Assembly: GCA_001695595.3 (NCBI GenBank)
Contig: MBPM02000011.1
Coordinates: 558,001-622,000 of the forward strand
Direction: 5' to 3'
Source: Plasmopara viticola
Taxonomy: Eukaryota > Oomycota > Peronosporomycetes > Peronosporales > Peronosporaceae
Length of the DNA stretch: 64,000 nucleotides
Both the position numbers and the translations under genes were made by a program. Position 1 is the first letter of the stretch. Each line of letters opens with the position of its first letter. Below, piece after piece: positions 49,204-59,330 of this stretch. The notes beneath the pieces were generated by a model that was not told where the DNA came from, searched no databases, and worked only from the letters and a program-made list of their open reading frames with translations.

Positions 49204-52200
49204 ATGGAGCTGCTCGGTGCGGCGTGGCAATGGCGCCCAAAGGCGACGCTCACGGCTGCAGACACAACTGACCAGTGCACCATATTTGCACTTCAGTATA
49301 GTGATTGTGCGGTACTACAAGTGCATTGGAATGCCAAGTCGCCGTTGAAGGGCCCTCAAGAGGAAAATATGGAGCTGCATGGACACGCTGAACGAATCGT
49401 CTGCGTAAAAATTTGCCAGAGGAATTGCCCGGATATTGTTTTCGGCTCGGCGTCTCGAGATTGGTACGATAATTTGGAATGGAAGGCAAATGAAGTTAGG
49501 GCTGACGAAGGCGGGGTCAAGTGCCATTGTTTGGTATATTACTGGAAGGTCTTGCGTAAAGCAATTCAATTTGGTCGAAAACCTACCAGCAGAACCTAAG
49601 TGGATTGCTTTCGATAACACAAGCACTATACTAGCAGTGGCATGTGAGCGGGACATTAAAGTTTTTGTAATTGAGCGGAAAGAGTTGCTGATCACACTCA
49701 AAGGACACCTGTCATGTGCAAGTCATGTTTCAAAATTTTGTTACACACTGAGCACGAATAGTGACTTCTTGATTTGCAAATGGCTGTATTAGATTACTGC
49801 GGGCGAGTTTCACCCGATTCATCACCACCTGTTGATTACTGCCTCTGAAGATCGTACATTTAAGGTAAAAGTTTCTGCAAAATACTGTCTATCAGATAAA
49901 TAGGTGGTTAATGGATTACTTGTCTAGATTTGGGACCTAGCAGCGAGGACATTGTGGTACCAGTCGGCTGTGTTATCAGCGTTTGCGATTCTGTCGGTCG
50001 CGCTTAATCCAATAAATGGTGACGCTGCTTTCGGCTTTGCGGACGGATCCGTCAAAGTGTTTGCTTTAAAGGATTATCACGCAAAGCAACTTGTTATCTG
50101 TAACGTAGAAGCATACATACAAAAGTCGCTCAAAAAAAAACAGGTATGATTTTTTTAAGCTGAAAGCGCTTCCAAATTTCTGATGCGATACGATTTCGAA
50201 GGAAGCCGAAATAGAGGCGCATCAAGAGAAGCCTCAAGTCATTAGCTCTCTTCCGCTCTGGGCACGCAATCAAAATGATCGTAAGCCCAAAATTGGCATT
50301 GGCATGAGTGCAAAGTATGGATTAAGCGATAGTTTTTATCGCTTCGACTTTGATGATGATGACGTGGTCAATGCTGCAATTTCGTGTCCCATCTTGTCGA
50401 TGAAGTATGCTTGCACCGATCAAAAAACAATCACGAACGCTGGGCAAAAATTGGAGTACAGCAGTGATCGTGAGCTTCTTGACTACGAGCAGTTTCTTTT
50501 TGTAGGTATTCCGAATTACCTTCTGAGCATAAATGCTTGCTCGTTCAAGATCGCAATCGTTCATGAATTTCAGCAGTCTCTTGAGAGGGCTCAAGAGTTG
50601 TTTGAGCCAATTTGCATTGCAAAAGACTTTTGTTTTCTTCACTTACCACAGCGAGGTATTCTACATTGCGGTGTAACCAGTGCTTTTCAACCTTGCTATA
50701 CTATGCTGCGCATTGCAATGCAATCGAGCGTTCCAAGCGGAAATCAAGCACATGAGAATGCTCTGTCTAGCAACGAGACTCTATCAATTCCAGGGAAAAT
50801 TTTCTCCGATGCCAAGAAACAAGTGTCCGTAATTCCAAGAGGTCCGCCACCCGAGGATAGCGTGCTGAATACGCCGCCGCTATCAGCAAAGAAGGCAACA
50901 TCCAAACAGGCTAATGACTTGGACAAACCTGTAACGTTTCACACGCGTATCAAATCTTCTGGGTACGGCTCTTCTTCAATTTTAATGAGCTCTGTGCGAA
51001 CATCGCAAAAGCTGCTTCGACGGTCTTCGTCTGACCACCGAGCAAAAGGCTCAAAGTTGGTTGGTTCTTATCTCAAAGAGTATCCCACAAAGTGTGAGTT
51101 ACTACAACACTACCAACCAAAGCATGCGCTATTACCAAAAGCATTGCACCAAGGAGCAATTTTACACATTGAGTATTCAAGTGATGCAAAGTGGCTTGCG
51201 ACGAGCGGAAATGATCGAGTAGCACAGGTCTGCAAACTACCATTCAGTCGATATAAAGGAGAAGGCAATGCGTTTGTTGGACACAATGAAGCAGTACGTG
51301 CCATTCACTGGAGTCAGAACAACCGAATGTTGGTGACAGTTGGAAGGGACAAGACGAGTCGGGTGTGGCTGACAGAAAGTGAAACGTTCTCGCTTACATT
51401 ACAAGGGATAGCTCCACCTTCAGGGGTTGCTGTAGCAGCAAATGCAATGGGATCTTTGTCCAGCGCGAAAAAAGCCATTAGACAAGACATCGTGGGAGCT
51501 CGTTTCTTTTACATGGACAAATTCTTGCTGTCAGCCTGTGGCAATGCTGTACGACTGCACCAATTTGAGTTGGACGAAGCGTACGCTCGTGCTTCGAGCA
51601 ACAAAGGAAAACATTTTAAAAACAAGAATGACGTTAGAACCTGCGAAAATAAGAGTCGAAAGAAACGCGTTGCACAGTGGTGCTTTGACGACATGCAGAG
51701 CGTAACAAGCATCGCTTGTGTGAATGGAGCTTTTCTATCATCAGTCGCAGTAATCGCGGGGTCAGATCGGTCGCTACGGGTCCTGGACGTCGGGGCAGGT
51801 CTCACTGTCCGGGTGGTTCGGGACGCGCATAGTCGTGCTGTCCACACTGTAGCTCTGCCTCAACCAACATGCTATGCTAGTCATCCTAGCAATTTCTACG
51901 ACCTTTTGCTGAGTAGCTCTTCGGACAGTACGGTGCATTTGTGGGACATTCGAGCTGATAATTGTGTCATGCGCTTTTGTCAACACGTAAATCGAGTGCA
52001 CACGCTTGGCGCGACCTTCAGTCCGTGCATGCGCTATGTAGCCACAGGGTCAGAGGACCAAGCAGCTTACATATACGACATTCGCACAGGTCGGCGGCTC
52101 GTCAAGCTAAAAGGACACACAGACGTTGTCACGACTGTAGCATTCAGCCCTCTTTACCCGCAGCTAGCTACGGCATCTTACGATGGCACTGTACGATTTT

Positions 52201-52220
52201 ACAGTCATGAAAAAAAGTAA
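49204..52220 (+). CDS. WDR27: WDR27-like WD40-repeat protein, with an apparent frameshift
   Basis: Four exons: 49204-49726, 49793-49864, 49928-50143 and 50202-52220. The protein would be about 940 aa. The WD40 blocks resemble WDR27: ERIVCVKICQ...GSASRD, then LITASEDRTFKIWDLAAR, DAAFGFADGSVKVF, WLATSGNDRVAQV, WSQNNRMLVTVGRDKTSRVW, LLLSSSSDSTVHLWDIRAD and TVAFSPLYPQLATASYDGTV. The phrase HTRIKSSGYGS also matches a distinctive WDR27 region. Exon 1 has one surplus base: reading is in frame to GSASRD (near 49460), then continues one frame over as GTIIWNGRQMK. The segment past the break is clean. The function is poorly known; WD40 propellers bind protein partners. A sequencing error is the simplest cause, but real disruption cannot be excluded. 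Confidence 0.88.
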
Positions 52221-52405
52221 ATGTGAAAGTGTGCGTATATATTTCATCACAAAATGCATTTAGACAAGTTGGACTCATGCCTATTGCAAGGCCAACGGCA
52301 AGCTAGGATGTTAGCTTCTCCAGCCAACGTCTACAGCTCAAAAATTACAGTTGATTCTGCGTGCATCCTCAAGCAGTCAACTACTTTGTCAAACCAGAGG
52401 TAGGC

Positions 52406-53839
52406 TTACACACGCACAGCCGGAGAATTCACAAACGATCCTTCTTCAATGTCAGTTTCGTCAACCTTGGCCTTAGAGCTGTCCATCAATCCCTTGCGCT
52501 CCTTAGTGGCCTTCTCCTCTGGCTCAATCTGCAAATCATCATCTTCGACAGCATGCTCGGCCTTGGCACCGGCAATAGTACGTTCCAAGTCCTTCTGCGC
52601 CTTGCGCTTACGGACAACGAAGGCAGCCAGGGCCACGATAACAGCAATAAGTGCTATGGTAGCGGTACCGACAATGGCAACCTCCTCCTTCTGGAACTCC
52701 TCAAGACGCGAGAAAAAGTCCGTTTGCACTGCCTCAGTATCAGAGACACCATTGCTAGCGTGAATGTGCTTCATAGGCTGAGCAAGGAACTTCTTACGCT
52801 GTGAGGGCGTCATGCACTCTGGTACCTCGTCTTCAATACGCAGCCAGTTGACGATTTCGCCCTCCTCACGATGACCACATTCAGTTAGAAGCAATCGCTT
52901 GCCCTCAGGAATAAAGTTCAAAATAAACCGACCCTGGGTCTCATCCAAGCCGTTCTTAGTGCAATTAATGTAGGCCACGACGTGGTACGAAAAGCGGCCG
53001 TTCTCTTCAGCCTTTTGCTCCACAGCGTTCATGGTCATGTTAAAGGTGTCACACACGTCCGTGTCATTGTAGGATATGAAGGCATACAGCGAAGCCTTAA
53101 TGACAAGTAGCGGAGGATCGTCGTACACGCTTACCCATCCTTCCTCATTTCGCAAGTCGATCTTGTCAATTTCGGCAAGGCCCTCTGAAGATCCATCAAT
53201 TACACCTTCATTCTTATTTCCCTTGATCTTTTTGTCCTTAACATTAGAGCTTCCATCCTGAGAATCAGCGGCTTCAGCGGCGTCCGTGGCCTCCTTTAAT
53301 GCCTCATCCAGTGTTTCCCCTGCGGCAGCACCCGTTGCGGCTGCTCCAGCCGCCTTAGCCGCCTTGGCCTTTTTCGACTTTTTTGTCTTTTTCGCTTTCG
53401 CTTTCTTTTTCTCTTTCTTTGGTTTCGAAGTAGACTTGGAGTCATCGTCATCAGTAGCTGGGGCGGGTGTAGCGGCAGCCTTCTTTTTTTTCTTCTTCTT
53501 CGGTTTCGAGGCTTTCGTGCTATCTGCGTCCGCATCCTTGTCGGCTCCAGACGATGATGACTGAACTGCTTGGTCTTCACTTGACTTGGCTTTCGCCTTC
53601 TTCGTTTTTTTCTTCTTCTTCTTAGACTTTTTGGCGGGTGGCGCATCGTCATCCGCGGAAGCGGAGTCGGCACTGAGCAAACGAGCCTTAAACGATGGGT
53701 AAGTCATGGAGGCATCAAAAGCAGCTAGGTTGGGCTCGTTGCTCAGGGCAACCGGTTTCGCTTCCATGGTCGGCGGCAGATACAGCGCCGACACCGCAGT
53801 AGCCACTACCGATGCGCGAATCACACTTGCAATACGCAT
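52406..53839 (-). CDS. Lys-rich type I membrane protein, unknown function
   Basis: About 477 aa from the ATG that begins MRIASVIRASVV; the open frame continues 112 codons further upstream, but those residues look like leader sequence. Residues 1-27 read as a signal peptide. Residues 64-175 are extremely Lys/Ala-rich (KKSKKKKKKTKK, PKKKKKKKAAAT). Residues about 235-345 form a domain with four cysteines (263, 293, 321, 342) and N-glycosylation sequons (NDT, NMT, NCT). A membrane helix lies at about 387-409, followed by a charged tail of some 68 residues. No known domain is recognisable. It fits a secreted or cell-surface receptor-like layout and is probably oomycete-lineage restricted, which is inference. 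It converges with WDR27. Confidence 0.8.
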   Translation of the reverse strand: MRIASVIRASVVATAVSALYLPPTMEAKPVALSNEPNLAAFDASMTYPSFKARLLSADSASADDDAPPAKKSKKKKKKTKKAKAKSSEDQAVQSSSSGADKDADADSTKASKPKKKKKKKAAATPAPATDDDDSKSTSKPKKEKKKAKAKKTKKSKKAKAAKAAGAAATGAAAGETLDEALKEATDAAEAADSQDGSSNVKDKKIKGNKNEGVIDGSSEGLAEIDKIDLRNEEGWVSVYDDPPLLVIKASLYAFISYNDTDVCDTFNMTMNAVEQKAEENGRFSYHVVAYINCTKNGLDETQGRFILNFIPEGKRLLLTECGHREEGEIVNWLRIEDEVPECMTPSQRKKFLAQPMKHIHASNGVSDTEAVQTDFFSRLEEFQKEEVAIVGTATIALIAVIVALAAFVVRKRKAQKDLERTIAGAKAEHAVEDDDLQIEPEEKATKERKGLMDSSKAKVDETDIEEGSFVNSPAVRV

Positions 53840-54634
53840 GGTAGACAGTGAGGTTCTCTGGCGAACACTTGCAGGCTCGAGGGAAATTCGAGATTGATGG
53901 GGGCTAATCCACGGTCGACAAACCGACTGCAGAGCGAGAGGCCAATCAAAATGCGGCATGGGAGCTGAAGCCACGACAGAGGCTATGTAATTATTTATTA
54001 TAGTGATCGGTTTAGGGGGGCTAAAAAGGTAACAGGTCTGACTAAGTAAGGCGAAGTGTTGTCGACCATACAAACTTCGAGTGCTTGGTTCGCACTCCGG
54101 TGGAGAGAGAGGGGACGAGGGAGAGGATCGCGAGCAAGGACAGGGGTAACAGGATGTGTACAACAGGACGCTCAAGGACTAGTTACGTAATGCCATCGCC
54201 ACCTGTCGCTGTCTCGCGTTACTCGAATGCCATTAATAGCAAAACCAGGCTGCCCATAACTAACAACTATCTATGTTGGTGGCATTGCAAGCCAGCGAGC
54301 GGTATGGGCTACTAACAGTTGCTTATCCTTGTCCTTAACTCTTATTCGATTGAGCTCTATTTGTCGCATTTGGCTGTTGCTACGCTACCAAGAGCTGCGG
54401 AATTATCATCGCTGTACAAAGCTAACACGTGTAGCTGTGCACTTTGTTTCGAAGCGATAAATTTAATTTAAGTAGAAAGGTTAACGCGTTAATTGCGCTT
54501 TTACCCGTACACAGTGAAAGAAAATGATTAGCGTGCGTGGCACAATAGCACAGTGCTCAATCAGCGCACGCTACGTGGCACAAATTTTCGTACTTAATGA
54601 ATTTTAAAGGTAGTGATGAGCCCATACGTGCACC
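53840..54634. other. Intergenic region, nothing recognised
   Basis: A 795-bp gap between the divergent Lys-rich membrane protein gene and the acidic coiled-coil gene. It contains the promoters of both in principle. No RNA gene or element is evident. Confidence 0.5.
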
Positions 54635-55639
54635 ATGGCCAGAGCCAAACACCAGCCAAGAAGCCATAGCGGTGGAGAAAGCAGTGATTCACTGAGCGAC
54701 CAGAGCAGTGACGGATCCGATAGTAGCAGTGATGTCAGCAACGACGGCAGTAGTGAGGAAGATACTGGGGAGGAAGTACAGGACAATGAGTATGTTGAAA
54801 CGACTACTGTCAAAATGCTGCGCGTGCAGGCGGACATTGATGAGATGCGCCGCATGATGGCCGACATGGACGCTATCAAAACACAGCTACAACACCGTTT
54901 TAAGACTGAGCGGCAAGCGCGAATAGACCAACTTGAACACCGAAATAAGGAGCGTGACGTTTCAATGGCTGCCCGCAAGACCTATGAGGTAGCTCGTGTG
55001 GAAGTAGGTGTGCAAACGGAGCCAATTACCGAGCAAAAGCAAATGTACGTGTCACAGCAGACTGCACGTCCGCCACCTGATGTTGACAATGCAATTTCTA
55101 AACATCTCGGTGCGAGTTTGCCAGTGGATATTGAGGCCTTAGCTGAAGCTGCTCCGATAAAGCCTAAGCCAATCGGCCTCAGTATATATGATTTAGTGAA
55201 GGCGCCAAGTTATCACGTGTCTCGTAAAGTGCTCTCACCCGTTTGTCGGCAAGCAGATTCACGCGCTTCCAAACGCTCATCTCATTTGAAACGAAATAGT
55301 ATTGGTGAACAACATCAATTAGCCACAGATCGAAACTGGACCAGCAATAACAGCCTTAACTCAGCGGACAGCATTTTGAAGCATTTGAGTGGCAAGCAAA
55401 TGTCCCCCCATCCCGACGAAAATATGGCTTCTTTAAGCAACAGTCTCATCTCGTCCGATGCTGATAACCAGTCCGCGGTCTATTCAGATACAATTGATCC
55501 GCTTGATCAAAAGCTAGACGCTGCTGCATTACTGAGCACTAGCAAGAGCTCATTGCCTTTAACTACAAATGATGACGATGGAAAGACGGATGAACAGCGA
55601 GAGATGGAAGCGATAAGGTGCCTTCTTTTTGACCACTAA
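54635..55639 (+). CDS. Acidic Ser-rich coiled-coil protein, unknown function
   Basis: A single-exon 334-aa protein without a known domain. The first 55 residues are very acidic and Ser/Asp-rich (SSDGSDSSSDVSNDG, SSEEDTGEEVQD). Residues 60-110 form a probable coiled coil (VKMLRVQADIDEMRRMM, then KTERQARIDQLEHRNKER). The remainder is low-complexity, polar and Ser-rich. An RxxRxS-like basic patch (RASKRSSHLKRNS) may be a phosphorylation or nuclear signal. It runs in the same direction as the TMEM245-like gene that follows 169 bp downstream. Confidence 0.72.
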   Translation: MARAKHQPRSHSGGESSDSLSDQSSDGSDSSSDVSNDGSSEEDTGEEVQDNEYVETTTVKMLRVQADIDEMRRMMADMDAIKTQLQHRFKTERQARIDQLEHRNKERDVSMAARKTYEVARVEVGVQTEPITEQKQMYVSQQTARPPPDVDNAISKHLGASLPVDIEALAEAAPIKPKPIGLSIYDLVKAPSYHVSRKVLSPVCRQADSRASKRSSHLKRNSIGEQHQLATDRNWTSNNSLNSADSILKHLSGKQMSPHPDENMASLSNSLISSDADNQSAVYSDTIDPLDQKLDAAALLSTSKSSLPLTTNDDDGKTDEQREMEAIRCLLFDH

Positions 55640-55808
55640 TTTTAGCCTCGCTAATTTTACTTGCCTGCAATAGCACATGTACTAATATCACCTGTGTATT
55701 CGCATACTAAGCTGTGATTCGACGAGAATAGTAGTATTTAAGCTCGCCAAGGTCTGTGATTTGACGAAAATAGGGGAACTAAAGTTTGCGCCATAATTTT
55801 TATGCATT

Positions 55809-58800
55809 ATGGCCGAGTTTGTTGAGATGATCCTCGCCCAGGTCCGTGTTTGTTTCCGTGATTTACCCGTTTTTAGCGATGCACCGTATGCGTCCCTTGT
55901 ACGGCTTGTAACACATCGTGTTTGTCGTGTCTTGTACGATTTTCGCTATTTTAGCTGATCGGCAACATCTCGACAGCGCTGATCCTCGTTCTTTTCTACT
56001 TTAACTTTTTACTGTTCGAGAATTACCTGCGAATCATCGTGTGGGCTATCATGTGCAGTCAGGCGATGCGCCAAGCAAAGAATAACGTCATTGCAGTGCT
56101 GCAATACCTTAGTGATAACACTGACGTAAATCGCTATGTAAGGACTACAGATAACTCAAGATGAGACATTACGCGAGACTAATAAGTGCTGTCGTGCTTT
56201 TATGACTACAGGGCTTTCTGACATGCGTATTTCTTAAGTCGACCGAGATATTTATCCGCCATCCACACGACGGATCGCGCCGCACGGCTAAAGAGCTGTT
56301 CCTTAACTACGGGATCTTTCTCTTCTCGCTTGTCGGTGCCGTGTCCATCTGGATGCGCATGTTCTCGTGGACGTCTTTCTTACACGTCATCATTGGTTTT
56401 TGCATTGCGGTGCTAAGTCTGATCAAGATTCTGGAACGCCGTATATTCTACTATCGCTACTTTTTTTCAGATGAAGTGCTAGTATCGATGCTCTTGATCC
56501 TCGGTTTTTTCATCACGGTATTAGCTTGTAGTCGTTAAAATCCTATAATGATTGACGGCTGATATTTTGCACTGTTTTATGATGATAGGGTGCATTTGTT
56601 ATCCTCTTCTCGGAACCGAAAGTTACCTCGAGGGAAGTCGCGCTGCGACAGATTTATCGGGCTGGGTCCAGGATAACTTTGTGAATGACGAGCGTACACG
56701 ACAGGTCTGGAAACAGCAAGTGGAGAATAGTCGAGCTATGATCGCTCAGGCTATCAGTGGTGTCGAAGACAAGTACAACGATACAATGTGGTGGCCACCA
56801 CTCAAAAGTCTTGTGAAGACGTATTACCTGGATGCTAAGTCGAACGATGGAAACATTACGTCGCATACGTCACTCTTTAATCGTCTGCATCTCCCCGAGA
56901 ACATGACAGTTGTCCAAGCCGTATCACTAGCTTACTCTAAAGTAGATTCCGTGAACCTAACGTCAGTACAGCTAACTGACTGGACGTCCAAAGGGTTTGA
57001 CATCAGTCGCATTGCCGTGGGGTCGGTGGCACAGTTGGTGTTTCTTGTCTTCACTTTGCTGATTGCATTTGTGAGTCTCGGAATTCGCTCGTTCTTCTTC
57101 GTATCGTCTCTATTTTATCTATTGTGTACAAACTGGGATCCTATCGAGAGGTTCGTCGAAGATCTATTGCCAATCCAAGTCGACAAAAGGCCTGACGTTG
57201 TCAGGTCTCTTCGTAAAGTAATTGAAGGCGTTTTCTTCTTGCCACTGAAGATGGCAAGTCTTCACGCGATTGTGACAATGGTTTCATTTACTATAGTGGT
57301 ACGTATTCTTTAGCGCCTATTGTTTTTTTGTTACACGCGCTAATTTTTTTCTTGTTGATTAGAATGCTGACTTCATGTACCTCGCAACAACAGTAACATT
57401 TTTTATTTCGATTGTGCCGATCATTCCGCCGTACTTGGTGTGCGTTCCTTGGGTCATTTCTATTGGCCTCACGTCTTCTATCGTCAAGGCACTTGCTCTC
57501 TTTGTGGTTCAGTACGTTGCTTTCACAGTGCTGGATGAAATGCTCTATGAAAAGAGCATTGTGGCACTGAATGCTTACGTGTCCGCACTAAGTGTGGTTT
57601 TTGGGGTTTATGTTTTTGGATTTGAGGTATATGTTAGGCGTACTGTGGTCCGCGTTTGAGTATTCGTATAAGCTGATGTTGGTGTTGCTTGTGCTGCTCG
57701 TAGGGTGTTATTTTCGGCCCACTTATCGTATGTGGCGTAACCTATGCATATGATGTGTCAAACCACGGTATTCAAGCTGCTCAAGACGAGTATGGAAAAT
57801 CTGATGAGGTAAAGCAAGAGAATTTGTTGGATAACAGTGATGGTGAAGAGTCCCACAGCACCACATCCTCTGCTGGAGGTGAATGTGAGGAGGAAAAGAA
57901 ATCGGGTGGTAGCAGAAATAGTGAAGAGGACTATCAGCTGATGAATGCCAATATTTTTTCGAACGCGATGTATCGAGTAATTTCGGGTCCGCTTGTAAAT
58001 CGTGTGCGCCGACGCCTTTCGATCGATATTGCCACAGAAGGGTCCGTGTGTGTAACTTTTGTCGTTGAGGGACTAAGAACCAGTAGAAAAGTTCGTTTTG
58101 TCGTGAACAAGGCGTGGTCTCTGAAAACACTGTACGACAATATATGTCGGATGCTCCACGTCAATTGTGTGGAATGTGAGTGATTTTCTGTGTAAAGCCT
58201 AATCTTCTCTCGAATTAACATTTATTGAAATTTAACTGGGCAGGTATATGTACTAAGGATGGGATCGAAGTGTTATCTCCAGTCCATATTAAACCCGATG
58301 AGGTTTTGCACGTAAAGATCCGATCGAAGCATCGGCATCACTTGTACTCAGATTACATGGACTCGAACTCGCGAGTATCGTTTTCTGGTCGGACATTGTC
58401 CTCGTCATTTCAAAAATTTCGAAAAAACGTACCCTCATCTTCAGACGATCATGATAAATCGTCTTTGAAAGGCATCAGCTTACCATCCCCTCTCGCGAAG
58501 CAGAAACGGAAAGCTCATTGAGTCCCTCACTTGGCATTACGCACGGCGCTACTATCGCACAGCGACAGGTTCACGAACGTTTGCACCGCAAAAGCGGTAA
58601 AGTGGTAGGTTTCTTTGAAGGAAAACCAATAAAGAGAAGACAAAGCTACTGCGGAACAAACGTGGCGGACAGGAGCTTCGCTGAAGTTGACGTCACGCCA
58701 AGATTGACGAGAAATGTGTCTTCGAGTGACACGTCTAAATTATCGACCATGGCTCGGCCACTATCTTTGTTACAACAAGACTATGAAATTTTGTCGCCGA

Positions 58801-59219
58801 ATGAAAACTGTGACACTTCAGACAAAGAGTATACTTCCTTAATCGCCAGTGAAGAAGATGTTAGTAGAGCGGAAACCTACTCGAACGTATGCAGCAGGTC
58901 AAATTCGCTGTCTTCTACCACTGTGAGCACTGCGAAGAAAGGAAAGCTGAGGCTAAAGCTTGTAGACTCGATCGGGTCGGGAGGTACCTCAATGTCACCA
59001 ATTCTATGCGATGGTCATGATCCATTGAATTATTCAATCAATGACAATTCTTGCACGGATGGTGCGACTGAAATGAACTCAGCATCAGACGTAGAGCCAC
59101 TAAAAATAGTGAGGCGCAGGACTTCCTGTCAAACTGCGGTCTTGTACTTTTCACCAATGGCATTTGACCCTAAGATTCCGGCAAGATCTTCGGAACGAGA
59201 GAAGGAGCAGGATGAGTGA
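55809..59219 (+). CDS. TMEM245 / AI-2E-like multipass membrane protein
   Basis: Exons that fit in phase: 55809-55841, 55955-56137, 56212-56527, 56589-57298, 57363-57626, 57704-58175 and from 58244. Many hydrophobic segments occur (ALILVLFYFNFLLFENYL, VSMLLILGFFITVLA, IAVGSVAQLVFLVFTLLIAF, FISIVPIIPPYLVCVPWVIS). The block VVFGVYVFGFEGVIFGPLIV is characteristic of the AI-2E transporter-like / TMEM245 family, near the end of the membrane domain. The cytosolic tail after 57760 is polar, then Ser/Lys-rich. From 58244 the frame ends at 58521, but an overlapping frame from about 58460 to 59219 continues protein-like (LSPSLGITHGATIAQ). The join there is unresolved: either an unseen intron or a one-base frameshift. 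The first exon is also short and uncertain. Family function is largely unknown; it may be a small-molecule or ion permease. Confidence 0.78.
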
Positions 59220-59330
59220 GATAAGTCGAAAAGACATTCAACATTTTGGATGCAAACGACAAGCTGTCCTCTTCTTTAAGTCGAGAGAGCGAGGATCTCT
59301 ATGTGGCGCCCATATGCAATAAAAAAAGTT

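Noticed and set aside
52406..53673. Antisense and overlapping Arg/Phe-rich open frames over the Lys-rich gene
   Set aside because: They are shadows of the poly-Lys coding repeats in other frames.
52406..53839. RxLR-type effector reading of the Lys-rich protein
   Set aside because: The phrase KARLLSADSA is not an RxLR-dEER motif, and the protein has a C-terminal membrane helix.
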